Shown here piece after piece: positions 1-8,378 of a DNA stretch of 20,935 bases. The translations under genes and the position numbers were made by a program. This DNA comes from Nitrospirota bacterium (lineage in GTDB: Bacteria; Nitrospirota; Thermodesulfovibrionia; Thermodesulfovibrionales; JdFR-88), in NCBI GenBank assembly GCA_021789735.1, contig JAJYJB010000046.1, positions 1-20,935 of the forward strand. The letters run 5' to 3'. Position 1 is the first letter of the stretch. Each line of letters starts with the position of its first letter. Under the pieces are notes generated by a model. The model saw only the letters and a list, made by a program, of their open reading frames with translations. It was not told the origin of the DNA and made no database searches.

Positions 1-112
<112 letters not shown>

Positions 113-120
113 TTATCATG

Positions 121-127
121 CCCTCCT
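121..127 (-). promoter_or_regulatory. Ribosome binding site of tuf, overlapping the fusA stop
   Basis: The minus strand reads AGGAGGG eight nucleotides before the tuf ATG. Its first two bases belong to the fusA stop codon TAG. Ribosomes finishing EF-G would therefore sit on the tuf Shine-Dalgarno, an arrangement consistent with coupled, high-level translation. Confidence 0.75.
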
Positions 128-2198
128 ATTTGCCTTTGACCTTTTCGATTATTGCCTCGGAGATCCCCTTCGGCACTTCCTCGTAATGCGAGAACTGCAT
201 CGTGTATGTGGCCCTGCCCTGTGTCATGGACCTCAGGTCCGTGGCGTATCCGAACATCTCACTTAAGGGCACGAGCGCCTTGATGACCTGGGCATTACCC
301 CTCTTCTCCATCATCTGCACCTTTCCCCTCCTGGAGTTCAGGTTGCCGATGACGTCTCCCATGTAGGACTCCGGAGTGACGACCTCTATGTTCATGACCG
401 GCTCCAGAAGCACAGTGCTCGCCTTACGGCAAGCCTCCTTGAAGGCCATGGAGGCCGCGATCTTGAACGCCATCTCGGAGGAGTCCACCTCGTGGTAGGA
501 GCCGTCGTAGAGGGTGGCCTTAACGTTCATGAGCGGATAGCCCGCCAGAACGCCCGAGTCCATCGCCTCCTTGACGCCCTTCTCCACCGCGGAGATGTAT
601 TCCCTGGGCACCGCGCCGCCTATTACCTTGTTTTCGAACTCGAAGTTCTTTCCGTCTTTGAGCGGCTCTATCTGCAAATAAACGTGGCCGTACTGGCCGC
701 GGCCACCCGTCTGACGGATGAACTTGCCCTCGGCCTTGGCCTGGGCCTTTATCGTCTCCTTATAGGCCACCTGTGGCTTGCCCACATTGGCGCCCACCTT
801 GAACTCGCGTATCAGCCTGTCTACGATTATCTCCAGATGTAATTCGCCCATTCCGGCGATAAGCGTCTGGCCAGTCTCCTCGTTCGTAAACACCCTGAAG
901 GAGGGGTCTTCCTGCGCGAGCTTGACAAGCGACTGGGACAGCTTGTCCTGGTCCGCCTTGCTCTTTGGCTCTATCGCGACAGATATGACCGGCTCGGGAA
1001 ACTCCATGCTCTCCAGTATGACCGGGCTCTTCTCGTCGCAGAGGGTGTCGCCGGTAAGGGTGTCTTTAAGGCCCACCGCGGCGACGATGTCCCCGGCGGC
1101 AGCCTCTTTCACGTCCTCACGCTTGTTGGCGTGCATCCTGAGGAGCCTGCCTATCCTCTCGCGCCTGTTCTTGACCGAGTTGTAAACGTAGGAGCCGGAG
1201 CTCAGTATGCCCGAGTATATCCTCAGGTACGTGAGTTGTCCCACGAAAGGGTCGGTCATGACCTTGAAGGCCAGCGCGGCGAAAGGCTCCTCGGAGCTTG
1301 CGTGGCGGGCTATCTCGTTGCCGTCCATGCCCTTGCCCATGACCGGAGGCACGTCCAGCGGCGAGGGCAGATAGTCCACGATGGCGTCCAGCAGCTGCTG
1401 CACCCCTTTGTTTTTGAAAGCGGTACCGCAGAGCACCGGAGTTATTTTCATCTCTATCGTGCCGCGCCTGATGGCGGCCTTTATCTCCTCGGCGGTTATC
1501 TCGCCTCCGGAGAGGTACTTTTCCATTATGTTCTCGTCGAAATCAGCCAGCGCCTCAAGCATCTTTTCGCGCTGAGCCATTGCCTCCGGCATGAGCGACT
1601 CAGGTATCGCGGTCTCCTGATAGCTGTGGCCCATCGACTCAACGTCGAACTGATAGGCTTTCATGGTGACGATGTCCACCGGCCCGACGAAGGCGTCTTC
1701 CGCTCCGTTTGGTATCTGGACGCAGACGGGCTTGGCGCCCAGCCTCTCTACCATGCTCTCCACGCTCATGTTGAAGTCGGCGCCCACCCTGTCCATCTTG
1801 TTCATGAAGGCGATCCTGGGAACCTGGTACTTGTCCGCCTGCCTCCATACAGTCTCGGACTGAGGCTCAACTCCGGAGACGGCATCAAACAGTGCGACAG
1901 CGCCGTCAAGCACTCTTAAAGCCCTCTCCACCTCTACGGTAAAGTCCACGTGTCCGGGAGTGTCTATTATGTTGATCTTGATGTCTTTCCAATGGCAGGT
2001 CGTTGCGGCGGATGTTATTGTGATCCCTCTTTCCTGTTCCTGGACCATCCAGTCCATGACGGCCGTGCCCTCATGGACCTCTCCTATCTTGTAGGTAACG
2101 CCCGTATAGAACAGGATACGCTCGGTAGTGGTGGTCTTGCCGGCGTCTATATGGGCCATTATCCCGATATTGCGCGTTTTTCTCAGTGGATTGTTCAA
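126..2198 (-). CDS. fusA: Translation elongation factor G
   Basis: EF-G is the ribosomal translocase GTPase, which also helps ribosome recycling. The 690-residue protein has the usual family length. Visible motifs are G1 AHIDAGKT (about 15-22), the switch I region [11 protein letters not shown] (about 58-67), G3 DTPGHVDF (79-86) with the catalytic histidine, G4 NKMD (133-136) and a later GTAFKNKG segment. The C-terminal domain IV/V region carries GGRGQYGHV and [11 protein letters not shown]. The start is a TTG (2196-2198) preceded by an AGAGGTT Shine-Dalgarno-like stretch. The first in-frame ATG lies inside the [10 protein letters not shown]-loop segment and would destroy the G domain, so the TTG is well supported. 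The gene follows rpsG after 24 nt and runs into tuf. It looks like a single canonical EF-G with no sign of the mitochondrial-type or EF-G2 paralogue changes. Confidence 0.97.
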   Translation of the reverse strand: MNNPLRKTRNIGIMAHIDAGKTTTTERILFYTGVTYKIGEVHEGTAVMDWMVQEQERGITITSAATTCHWKDIKINIIDTPGHVDFTVEVERALRVLDGAVALFDAVSGVEPQSETVWRQADKYQVPRIAFMNKMDRVGADFNMSVESMVERLGAKPVCVQIPNGAEDAFVGPVDIVTMKAYQFDVESMGHSYQETAIPESLMPEAMAQREKMLEALADFDENIMEKYLSGGEITAEEIKAAIRRGTIEMKITPVLCGTAFKNKGVQQLLDAIVDYLPSPLDVPPVMGKGMDGNEIARHASSEEPFAALAFKVMTDPFVGQLTYLRIYSGILSSGSYVYNSVKNRRERIGRLLRMHANKREDVKEAAAGDIVAAVGLKDTLTGDTLCDEKSPVILESMEFPEPVISVAIEPKSKADQDKLSQSLVKLAQEDPSFRVFTNEETGQTLIAGMGELHLEIIVDRLIREFKVGANVGKPQVAYKETIKAQAKAEGKFIRQTGGRGQYGHVYLQIEPLKDGKNFEFENKVIGGAVPREYISAVEKGVKEAMDSGVLAGYPLMNVKATLYDGSYHEVDSSEMAFKIAASMAFKEACRKASTVLLEPVMNIEVVTPESYMGDVIGNLNSRRGKVQMMEKRGNAQVIKALVPLSEMFGYATDLRSMTQGRATYTMQFSHYEEVPKGISEAIIEKVKGK

Positions 2199-2222
2199 GT
2201 CTAACCTCTTCCTCTATTCTGC

Positions 2223-2693
2223 TTACCATCTATAATGAGCAAAGGCCCTGTTGGCCTCAGCCATTTTATGGGTATCTTCCTTTTTCTTGAAAGAATTGCC
2301 GGTGTTGTTGAACGCGTCCAGCAGCTCCCCGGCGAGCCTCTCCCGCATGGTCCTCTCGCCGCGCTTGCGGGAGAAGGTTATGAGCCACCTGAAGGCAAGG
2401 GCCATACGCCTCTGCGGCCTTATCTCGACCGGCACCTGATAGGTCGCGCCGCCCACCCTCCTGGGCCTCACCTCCAGCACAGGCTTCACGTTCTCGAGCG
2501 CCTGTTTGAAAACCTTCAGGGGGTCCTGCCCGGTCTTCTGCCTCATTATGTCGAAGGCCCCGTAGCAGGCCCTCTCCGCAGTGGACTTCTTGCCGTCCTC
2601 CATGAGAGCGCTGACGAACTTGCTCACTATCTTGCTGCCGTACTTGGGGTCCGGCAGTATCTCTCTTTTTTCCGCTACTCTTCTTCTAGGCAT
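2223..2693 (-). CDS. rpsG: 30S ribosomal protein S7
   Basis: S7 nucleates assembly of the 30S head and binds the 3' domain of 16S rRNA near the decoding and exit sites. The 156-residue product, starting [20 protein letters not shown] and ending AFAHYRW, is the standard bacterial length. It has the conserved [16 protein letters not shown] segment and the [13 protein letters not shown] tail. ATG start at 2691-2693 with an AAGGA Shine-Dalgarno six bases upstream. It lies 26 nt after rpsL and 24 nt before fusA. The rpsL-rpsG gap is too short to hold the structured S7 autoregulatory site known from the E. coli str operon, so feedback control by S7, if present, must work at another place. Confidence 0.98.
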   Translation of the reverse strand: MPRRRVAEKREILPDPKYGSKIVSKFVSALMEDGKKSTAERACYGAFDIMRQKTGQDPLKVFKQALENVKPVLEVRPRRVGGATYQVPVEIRPQRRMALAFRWLITFSRKRGERTMRERLAGELLDAFNNTGNSFKKKEDTHKMAEANRAFAHYRW

Positions 2694-2719
2694 TTTCTTT
2701 CCTTAGTTATTTAAAAATC

Positions 2720-3091
2720 CTACTTGGGTTTCTTGGCGCCGTATTTGGAACGTCCCCTGCGCCTGTCGCCAACGCCGGAGGTGTCAAGCGCGCCCCTTAT
2801 TATGTGATATCTGACGCCGGGAAGGTCCTTTACCCTCCCGCCCCTTATGAGGACTATCGAGTGCTCCTGGAGGTTATGACCGACGCCCGGGATGTAGGCG
2901 GTCACCTCCATGCCGTTCGTGAGTCGCACCCTGGCCACCTTTCTCAAAGCGGAGTTGGGCTTCTTTGGCGTCATGGTGGACACCCTCAGGCATACGCCCC
3001 TTTTCTGCGGGCAGGACTTAAGGGCCGGGCTTTTTGTCTTCCTCCCGAGTTCCTTCCTGCCTTTTCTTACCAGCTGCGCAATAGTCGGCAC
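2720..3091 (-). CDS. rpsL: 30S ribosomal protein S12
   Basis: S12 sits at the decoding centre of the 30S subunit and controls accuracy; it is the classic streptomycin-resistance target. The 123-residue protein contains the invariant [17 protein letters not shown] loop and the [12 protein letters not shown] loop. The lysines at 43/44 and 88, whose substitution gives streptomycin resistance in other bacteria, are present, so a sensitive ribosome is predicted. Asp89 is the residue methylthiolated by RimO in species that carry it. The start is GTG (3089-3091) after GGAGG at 3096-3100, only four bases away. The family N terminus [12 protein letters not shown] begins exactly here, so the GTG is secure. 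First gene of the str operon, with a strong promoter about 50 bases upstream. Confidence 0.98.
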   Translation of the reverse strand: MPTIAQLVRKGRKELGRKTKSPALKSCPQKRGVCLRVSTMTPKKPNSALRKVARVRLTNGMEVTAYIPGVGHNLQEHSIVLIRGGRVKDLPGVRYHIIRGALDTSGVGDRRRGRSKYGAKKPK

Positions 3092-3143
3092 TTTTCCTCC
3101 AAAGTAATGCTCTTTGTAAATTCCTTCCGAAAGCTGAAAAGAA

Positions 3144-3172
3144 AGATTAACAGAGTTCTATTTTTTTGTCAA
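3144..3172 (-). promoter_or_regulatory. Sigma70-type promoter of the rpsL-rpsG-fusA-tuf operon
   Basis: On the minus strand there is a perfect -35 box TTGACA (3167-3172), a 17-nt spacer, and a -10 box TAATCT (3144-3149) preceded by TG at the extended -10 position. Transcription would start near 3137, leaving a leader of about 45 nt before the rpsL GTG. The match and position fit a strong ribosomal-protein promoter. No leader attenuator hairpin was seen. Confidence 0.75.
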
Positions 3173-3383
3173 CCTTCCCGTGTGAAAAAACAGGAAACGC
3201 TGGAGCAAAACCGCCTGATTCTTCCTGAACTGGACGGCTTGAAGTGGGGGAACGCTCGCGATCCTACTGGATATTTTAGAAAAAATTCCCACTAATGTAA
3301 ATGCTTCCGCGCCAAATTAACAAATGTTCGCATGAAAAAAATTCAAGGCGGCAAACTGAAAGCCGTTTTAGAAAGAAACCTTT
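3173..3383. other. Spacer between hemW terminator and rpsL promoter; no gene recognised
   Basis: These 211 bases are A/T-rich in parts and hold no convincing gene on either strand. Visible items are a loose inverted repeat AGTGGG/CCCACT (about 3244-3292), a small hairpin ATCC-TACT-GGAT inside it, and a 17-codon plus-strand reading frame at 3332-3385 without a Shine-Dalgarno. Part of the plus strand (about 3181-3240) has a coding-like look but no recognisable family. An upstream activating region (A/T tracts) for the rpsL promoter may lie in the proximal part. Confidence 0.5.
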
Positions 3384-3418
3384 AAAAAAACCGGCCTTAT
3401 ATCAAAGGCCAAGGCCGG
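3384..3418 (-). terminator. Intrinsic terminator of hemW, overlapping its last codons
   Basis: Read on the minus strand, an 8-bp perfect stem CCGGCCTT/AAGGCCGG (arms 3411-3418 and 3391-3398) with a 12-nt loop is followed by a run of seven T (3384-3390). The upstream arm is formed by the final Leu-Ala-Gly-Leu codons of hemW and the stop codon lies in the loop. It separates hemW from the str operon promoter. Confidence 0.85.
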
Positions 3419-4541
3419 CCAGCAGCCGCAGGACAACCGTGTTCAGCAGCGGCAAGCCGGCGCGGGTGGCACGGAGCCGCCCATCTGATATCTCAAGGAG
3501 GCCCTCTTTGACAAGAGGCACAGCCGCCCCTTCGATATCCATCCCGAACAGGTCCTTTCCCTCCGGCACTGAAAGCCCCTCGCGTGTCCTCAATCCAAGG
3601 AAGACAAACTCCCTTTTTTCCTCTTCAGGCTTAAGTTCCGTGATGTCCTCCAGCGGCAGCATGCCCATTTCAAGGGTATCCATGTACTTGAAGATATCAT
3701 CCGTGTTCTTCCACCTCTTCCCATTCACAAAAGAGTGCGCCGCGGCCCCGACCCCAATGTATTCTCCCCTTCTCCAGTAGTTCATGTTGTGAAGGGACTC
3801 GCGGCCCGGAAGCGCGTAGTTTGAGACCTCGTAATGGACATAGCCAGCGCCCTCAAGGGTCTCACAGGCCAGAAAATAGAGCCTGAGTGTTTCATCTTCA
3901 GCAGGCATAAGGACTGCCCCTTTTTTTACAAGCCCCGAAAGGGGCGTATCTTCCTCAAGGGTAAGCTCATAGGCCGAAATATGCCCGACTTCAAGCCCGC
4001 TGGCGGTCTGCAAGGTGCGTTTCCAGTCCTCTTCTGTCTGTCCGGGGATGCCATATATCAGGTCAATGGATATTTCCTTGAAGCCCGCCTCCCGTGCGCC
4101 CCTGACGGCATCGAGAGCATCGTGCGATGAATGGGGCCTGCCAAGCGTCTTGAGCTCCCGGTCGTTGAAAGACTGCACTCCTATGCTGATCCTGTTTACG
4201 CCTTCCTCCGCAAGCACCCGGAGTTTTTCCTCCTGGCCGATCGTGGCCGGGTTTGCCTCCGCCGTGACCTCCGCCCCCTGGCAAAAAACAAACTTTCCCC
4301 GGACGGCTTTCATCAGTCCTCCAAGCTGCCCTGCATCAAGCGCGGTGGGGGTGCCGCCGCCTATGAAAAGGGATTTTATTGGAGCTTTTTTATCCCCCGG
4401 CGAGGACACAAGCGAGATCTCTTTTGCAAGCGCAGCCAGATATCTTTCCGAGACCGCGCGGCTGTAAGGCATGGAAACAAAATCGCAGTACAGGCACTTC
4501 CTGGCAAGGCAAAAAGGGATGTGCACGTAAAGGGCGTCCAT
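3402..4541 (-). CDS. hemW: HemW-like radical SAM protein (coproporphyrinogen III oxidase-like heme chaperone)
   Basis: HemW proteins are radical-SAM-related and bind heme for delivery to membrane enzymes; they were long misannotated as oxygen-independent coproporphyrinogen III oxidase. The 379-residue protein shows the family N terminus YVHIPFC, the [4Fe-4S] cysteine motif at residues 11, 16 and 19, GGGTPT, EANPATI, GVNRISIGVQSF, DLIYGIPGQT, HISAYELTLEEDTPL, and the HemW-typical HNMNYWRRGEYIGVGAAAHSF. The cysteine spacing is CX4CX2C (C-LARK-C-LY-C), one residue longer than the CX3CX2C usual for the family; the codons are in frame and the downstream sequence is intact. ATG start at 4539-4541 with only a weak Shine-Dalgarno. 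Monocistronic: divergent from mazG and ended by its own terminator. It lacks the N-terminal extension expected for HemN. Confidence 0.9.
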   Translation of the reverse strand: MDALYVHIPFCLARKCLYCDFVSMPYSRAVSERYLAALAKEISLVSSPGDKKAPIKSLFIGGGTPTALDAGQLGGLMKAVRGKFVFCQGAEVTAEANPATIGQEEKLRVLAEEGVNRISIGVQSFNDRELKTLGRPHSSHDALDAVRGAREAGFKEISIDLIYGIPGQTEEDWKRTLQTASGLEVGHISAYELTLEEDTPLSGLVKKGAVLMPAEDETLRLYFLACETLEGAGYVHYEVSNYALPGRESLHNMNYWRRGEYIGVGAAAHSFVNGKRWKNTDDIFKYMDTLEMGMLPLEDITELKPEEEKREFVFLGLRTREGLSVPEGKDLFGMDIEGAAVPLVKEGLLEISDGRLRATRAGLPLLNTVVLRLLAGLGL

Positions 4542-4544
4542 ATC

Positions 4545-4573
4545 TTTATATTATGAGGGATTTTTTATAGAAT
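4545..4573 (+). promoter_or_regulatory. Possible promoter of mazG
   Basis: TTTATA (4545-4550), 17-nt spacer, TAGAAT (4568-4573) on the plus strand match sigma70 boxes at 4/6 and 5/6 positions. A start near 4580 would leave a leader of about 75 nt before the mazG ATG. The surrounding A/T richness makes chance matches likely, so this is only a candidate. Confidence 0.4.
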
Positions 4574-4653
4574 ATTTTCATGTGCGCTATCCTGCTTCAG
4601 GCGGCGTCCTTTCCTTGCAAAAAATTTCCTTCCAAAAAGGCGGATTTCCCTAT

Positions 4654-5445
4654 ATGAACGCAGGCCGTGAGTTTGAAAAACTGCTTGAGATAACGGGTGC
4701 TCTTCGCGAGCGCTGCCCCTGGGACAGAAAGCAGACGATGCAGTCGCTCAAGCCCTACATCATCGAGGAGGCCTATGAGGCGCTTGAGGCCATAGACGAG
4801 GATGACCCCGAAAAGATAAGAGAGGAGCTTGGGGACGTCCTTTTCCAGGTGGTCCTCCAGTCCCGGATCGCCCAGGAGGAAGGTCTGTTCGACATTGAAG
4901 GCGTGCTCCGGGCAATCTCAGCGAAGATGGTATCAAGGCACCCTCATGTCTTCGAGGCGCATACGGATGTAAAGACTGCGGAGGACGTAATAGAGAAATG
5001 GCAGGAGCACAAGAGGCGGGAAGGCAAGCTCAAGACAAGCGTGATGGAGGGCATACCGGCCAGCCTCCCGGCCCTCCTCAGAGCGGAGAAGGTGCAAAAG
5101 AGGGCGGGCAGGGAGGGGTTTGACTGGCAGAAGGCCGAAGACGTGCTTGAAAAGCTGGACGAGGAGACAAGGGAGCTTAAAGAGGCGGTCAAAAAGGAAA
5201 ACCTGGACGAAATGGAAGAGGAAATAGGGGACATCCTTTTTTCCATCGTGAACGTTGCCCGCTTTCTAGGGGTGAGGCCGGAAGAGGCGCTCAGGAAAAC
5301 GACGGCCAAATTCATAGACCGGTTCGGATACATAGAGAAAAAGGCAAAGGAGAGAAATATCGGGCTCAGGCAGATGACCCTGGCTGAGATGGACGCGCTA
5401 TGGGACGAGGCCAAGAAAAAGGAGAAAAAAAAGAATAAAATATAA
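4654..5445 (+). CDS. mazG: Nucleoside triphosphate pyrophosphohydrolase MazG
   Basis: MazG hydrolyses (d)NTPs to the monophosphate and pyrophosphate and cleans the nucleotide pool; in E. coli it also influences (p)ppGpp. The protein has the two tandem MazG alpha-helical domains. The first contains CPWDRKQTMQSLKPYIIEEAYEALEAI and then EELGDVLFQVVLQ, the Mg2+-binding EExxE...ExxD pattern; the second contains LDEETRELKEA and EEEIGDILFSIVNVARF. I place the start at the ATG at 4654 (MNAGREFEKLLEI), giving 263 residues, the same as E. coli MazG. The frame is open back to a GTG at 4582, but those 24 extra residues do not resemble the family. The Shine-Dalgarno is weak (AAGG, distant). A lysine-rich tail (KKKEKKKNKI) ends the protein. 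Confidence 0.93.
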   Translation: MNAGREFEKLLEITGALRERCPWDRKQTMQSLKPYIIEEAYEALEAIDEDDPEKIREELGDVLFQVVLQSRIAQEEGLFDIEGVLRAISAKMVSRHPHVFEAHTDVKTAEDVIEKWQEHKRREGKLKTSVMEGIPASLPALLRAEKVQKRAGREGFDWQKAEDVLEKLDEETRELKEAVKKENLDEMEEEIGDILFSIVNVARFLGVRPEEALRKTTAKFIDRFGYIEKKAKERNIGLRQMTLAEMDALWDEAKKKEKKKNKI

Positions 5446-5512
5446 TCAGAAGCTTTACTTTTTTGTGATTTTTGCCCTGGGTTTTAAAAAAACGCGTTAA
5501 AAAAACAAAAAA

Positions 5513-5522
5513 CCTCGCGAGG
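5513..5522. repeat. Perfect 10-bp palindrome over the ATPase ribosome binding site
   Basis: CCTCGCGAGG reads the same on both strands and its right half (GAGG) is the Shine-Dalgarno of the metal ATPase gene, five bases before the ATG. It could be a small operator or just a self-complementary RBS. A second palindrome, AACGCGTT, lies about 20 bases upstream. Confidence 0.35.
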
Positions 5523-5527
5523 CAAAG

Positions 5528-7831
5528 ATGAAAGTCACATGTCCGGTCTGTAAAATGGCCATCGAAGACAGCCAGGCTGCGGCTGTCTCAAAGCACGAAG
5601 GCAAAACACACTACTTCTGCTCTACCGGTTGCAGGGAAGCGTTCGAGAAGGACCCCGCACCGTACACCTCAAAGGCCCCGGCCAAGCCCGGCCCCCGGGC
5701 AGCTGTCCCCCCGCCAAAAATGGAATATACATGTCCCATGCACCCGGAGGTCGTCCGTGACCGGCCGGGCAGCTGTCCCATCTGCGGCATGGCGCTTGAA
5801 CCCAAAACAGTGACGGCAACGGAAGAGGAAAACCCGGAGCTGCGCGACATGATGCGCCGCTTCAGGTTCAGCCTCGCGCTTACCGTTCCGCTTGTGCTTA
5901 TCGCGATGCGGGACCTGATACCCTTTATCTCCTCCATGGGGCGCGCGGTCTCGCCGGGCGCACTCAAATGGGCGGAGTTCGCGCTTGCCACCCCGGTAGT
6001 GCTCTGGGGGGCGTGGCCCTTTTTCGTCAGGGGCTGGAGGTCGGTTGCCACCTGGAACCCCAACATGTTTACGCTTATCGGACTTGGGGTGGGGGTGGCG
6101 TATCTTTACAGTGTTGCCGCAACGCTTTTCCCGGGTTTTTTCCCCGCCTCCTTCAGGAAAGGCGGCCAGGTGAACGTCTATTACGAGGCGGCGGCCGTCA
6201 TTACCGCGCTTGTGCTTTTCGGCCAGGTGCTTGAGCTGCGGGCGCGGGCGAAGACAGGCGCCGCGATAAGGGCGCTGCTGGGGCTTGCCCCCAAGACCGC
6301 CCGCCGGGTCAGGGACGGCCAGGAGCAGGACATCCCGCTTGAGGAGGTCGTCCCCGGCGACCTTCTCAGGGTAAGGCCCGGAGAAAAAGTCCCGGTGGAC
6401 GGCACGGTCTTCGAAGGGGCGAGTTCCGTGGAGGAGGCCATGATCACCGGGGAGCCGGTGCCTGTCTCAAAAAAACCGGGCGACACGGTAATAGGGGCAA
6501 CGGTAAACGGGACGGGCTCGTTCGTGATGAGGGCGGAGAGAGTGGGCTCGGAAACCCTGCTCTCCAGGATAGTCCAGATGGTCGCGCAGGCCCAGCGCAG
6601 CCGTGCGCCCATCCAGGGGCTTGCGGACACGGTGGCCGGATATTTCGTACAGGCCGTTGTCTCGGTCGCTGCCGCCACCTTCATCGTGTGGGCGCTGGCC
6701 GGCCCGGAGCCCAGGATGGTGTACGCCCTGGTGAACGCCGTGGCCGTGCTCATCATAGCCTGTCCGTGCGCGCTTGGCCTTGCCACCCCGGTGTCCATCA
6801 TGGTGGCAATGGGAAAAGGCGCGACGGCAGGGGTCCTTTTTAAAAACGCCGAGGCCATAGAGATAATGAAGAAAGTGGACACACTGGTCACCGACAAAAC
6901 GGGCACGCTCACGGAAGGCAGGCCAATGCTTGTGGAGGTGGTCCCGGCGCCGGGTTTCGATGAAAAAACGGTCCTGCTCCTTGCCTCAAGCATAGAGGCC
7001 GGAAGCGAGCACCCGCTTGCCGCGGCCATAATACAGGGGGCCAGGTCAAAAAACATCATCCCAAAAAAGACGGAGGCGTTCGAGACCGTTCCCGGGCGCG
7101 GGGTAAAGGGCCTTGTGGAGGGCAGGCAGGTGGTCCTTGGAAATCCGGCGCTGCTTGAGGAATCCGGCATAGATGCCGCCGGGTCCCTCGAAAAAGCCGA
7201 GGCCATGCGCAGGGACGGCCAGACGGTCATGTTCCTTTCGGCAGACGGAAAGGCCGCGGGCCTCCTTGGTGTTGCCGACCCCATAAAGGAAACGGCGGCC
7301 GAGGCGGTGAGGCTGCTCCGGTCGGAAGGCATAAGGGTTGTCATGCTGACCGGAGACAACCGGACGACTGCGGAGGCGGTGGCAAGAAAACTGGGGACGG
7401 ATGAGGTGATAGCGCAGGTCCTGCCGGACCAGAAGGCCCAGGCGGTCAAGCGGCTGCAGGATGAAGGCAGGATAGTCGCCATGGCGGGCGACGGGATAAA
7501 CGACGCCCCGGCCCTGGCACAGGCCCACGTGGGCATCGCCATGGGCACGGGCACCGACGTCGCGATGGAGAGCGCGGGCGTCACGCTGGTAAAGGGCGAT
7601 ATGAGGGGGATAATACGCGCCAGAAGGCTCAGCCTTGCAACGATGAGGAACATAAAACAGAACCTTTTCTTCGCCTTTGTCTATAACTCCCTGGGTATAC
7701 CCATAGCCGCAGGCGTCCTCTACCCTTTTGCCGGCATACTGCTCAGCCCGGTATTTGCCGCCGCGGCCATGAGCTTCAGCTCGGTGTCGGTCGTGGGCAA
7801 TGCACTCAGGCTGAAAAGAGCAAGGCTCTGA
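5528..7831 (+). CDS. Cu+-exporting P1B-type ATPase with N-terminal YHS and heavy-metal-binding domains
   Basis: This is an integral membrane pump that uses ATP to export monovalent copper (or silver) from the cytoplasm. Residues 1-45 form a YHS/TRASH-like metal-binding domain with Cys5, Cys8, Cys31 and Cys35. Residues 66-92 form the heavy-metal-binding domain YTCPMHPEV...[10 protein letters not shown]. Then come the transmembrane helices, the actuator TGE (307-309), the metal-transport CPC (412-414), the phosphorylated DKTGT (Asp456), HP (495-496), TGD (608-610) and GDGIND (654-659). The YN in the seventh helix (VYNSLGIP) and MSFSS in the eighth fit the Cu+ (P1B-1) subgroup. No classical GMTCxxC HMA domain is present, which makes it closer to SilP/CopF-like pumps than to CopA of E. 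coli. At 767 residues it appears full length. ATG with a GAGG Shine-Dalgarno. No promoter is clear; TTGTGA-16-TAAAAA at 5463-5490 is a weak candidate. No copper regulator or chaperone gene is adjacent. Confidence 0.93.
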   Translation: MKVTCPVCKMAIEDSQAAAVSKHEGKTHYFCSTGCREAFEKDPAPYTSKAPAKPGPRAAVPPPKMEYTCPMHPEVVRDRPGSCPICGMALEPKTVTATEEENPELRDMMRRFRFSLALTVPLVLIAMRDLIPFISSMGRAVSPGALKWAEFALATPVVLWGAWPFFVRGWRSVATWNPNMFTLIGLGVGVAYLYSVAATLFPGFFPASFRKGGQVNVYYEAAAVITALVLFGQVLELRARAKTGAAIRALLGLAPKTARRVRDGQEQDIPLEEVVPGDLLRVRPGEKVPVDGTVFEGASSVEEAMITGEPVPVSKKPGDTVIGATVNGTGSFVMRAERVGSETLLSRIVQMVAQAQRSRAPIQGLADTVAGYFVQAVVSVAAATFIVWALAGPEPRMVYALVNAVAVLIIACPCALGLATPVSIMVAMGKGATAGVLFKNAEAIEIMKKVDTLVTDKTGTLTEGRPMLVEVVPAPGFDEKTVLLLASSIEAGSEHPLAAAIIQGARSKNIIPKKTEAFETVPGRGVKGLVEGRQVVLGNPALLEESGIDAAGSLEKAEAMRRDGQTVMFLSADGKAAGLLGVADPIKETAAEAVRLLRSEGIRVVMLTGDNRTTAEAVARKLGTDEVIAQVLPDQKAQAVKRLQDEGRIVAMAGDGINDAPALAQAHVGIAMGTGTDVAMESAGVTLVKGDMRGIIRARRLSLATMRNIKQNLFFAFVYNSLGIPIAAGVLYPFAGILLSPVFAAAAMSFSSVSVVGNALRLKRARL

Positions 7832-7891
7832 GCCCAAAAATATTTTATTTTTTACTTGTTCAAAGAGAAAAAAAGAAAAACTTCATACGGG

Positions 7892-8332
7892 TCAGGAAAC
7901 GGTTGTTATTGTTTTTGTTTTCTCCAGGCGGCTCTGCACCTTGATGCCGCCAGCCAGGAGCTTATGGACGGGGCACTGAAGGGATATCTTGAACAGCTTC
8001 TCCAGCTGGGCCTCATCCAGTTTTCCCTTGAACCTTACAGCCATCTTTATCTGCTCGTCGAAGCTCTGGGCCTCTTCGCAGCGCTCGCAATCTTCTTTAA
8101 AGGACCTTTCATATTCAACGCTGAATTCCGACTCCTCAAGCGGGATGCCGTGGTGCCGCGCATAGGTGTTCACCAGGACCGCGCTGCAGGAACCAAGGCC
8201 CGCTAGCAGCATGCCGTATGGGGTAATGTCCCGTATGTCCTCGACAGGGGTAAGCCCCGTCTCGCCCTCGAACCGGGCCAGGAATTCGGTCTCCAGATCG
8301 ATGTTCTGCCTGACGACTACCAGCTCAGCCAT
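7892..8332 (-). CDS. OsmC/Ohr family protein
   Basis: OsmC/Ohr proteins are small homodimeric thiol peroxidases acting on organic hydroperoxides, though many members of the wider family have unknown substrates. The 146-residue protein has the two conserved cysteines in family-like settings: LLAGLGSCSAVLVNTYA (about 46-62) and ISLQCPVHKLLAGGIKV near the C terminus. It belongs to the YhfA-like/general OsmC group rather than clear Ohr or OsmC, so the substrate is left open. The ATG at 8330-8332 is the only possible start, because an in-frame TAA lies two codons upstream. The Shine-Dalgarno AGGAGG (8346-8351) is 13 bases away, longer than usual, and an out-of-frame ATG sits between. Convergent with the metal ATPase and divergent from aroC. 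The 60-bp gap to the ATPase is A/T-rich with no GC-stem terminator. Confidence 0.88.
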   Translation of the reverse strand: MAELVVVRQNIDLETEFLARFEGETGLTPVEDIRDITPYGMLLAGLGSCSAVLVNTYARHHGIPLEESEFSVEYERSFKEDCERCEEAQSFDEQIKMAVRFKGKLDEAQLEKLFKISLQCPVHKLLAGGIKVQSRLEKTKTITTVS

Positions 8333-8351
8333 TTTTTATTCATGACCTCCT
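8317..8351 (-). promoter_or_regulatory. osmC-like gene RBS with overlapping 8-codon upstream reading frame
   Basis: AGGAGG (8346-8351) is followed two bases later by ATG (8341-8343), opening the frame MNKKWLSW that stops at TAG (8317-8319) inside the OsmC-like gene in the other frame. The gene's own ATG lies 13 bases from the Shine-Dalgarno. The short frame is too close to the Shine-Dalgarno for efficient initiation and the real gene rather far, so a modest translational regulatory role is possible but unproven. Confidence 0.3.
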
Positions 8352-8378
8352 TTGAACAGGGTGGCAGCACATAAAAAA

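Noticed and set aside
2804..3295. Plus-strand 163-codon frame running antisense to rpsL and into the spacer
   Set aside because: The first part is plainly the reverse of rpsL. The last part (QETLEQNRLILPELDGL) looks somewhat coding but cannot be tied to a family, and there is no separate start.
3332..3385. Plus-strand 17-codon frame MKKIQGGKLKAVLERNL in the hemW-rpsL spacer
   Set aside because: The composition looks protein-like, but there is no Shine-Dalgarno, and it ends in the terminator A-tract. Too short to support as a gene without conservation.
4582..4653. Longer N terminus for mazG from GTG 4582
   Set aside because: The 24 extra residues are not MazG-like, the ATG at 4654 gives exactly the family length, and the candidate promoter start falls next to 4582.
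7824..7853. Possible terminator after the Cu ATPase (GGCT-CTG-AGCC then A/T-rich)
   Set aside because: Only four pairs, a three-base loop, and the T-rich stretch is separated from the stem by A residues; not enough to call.
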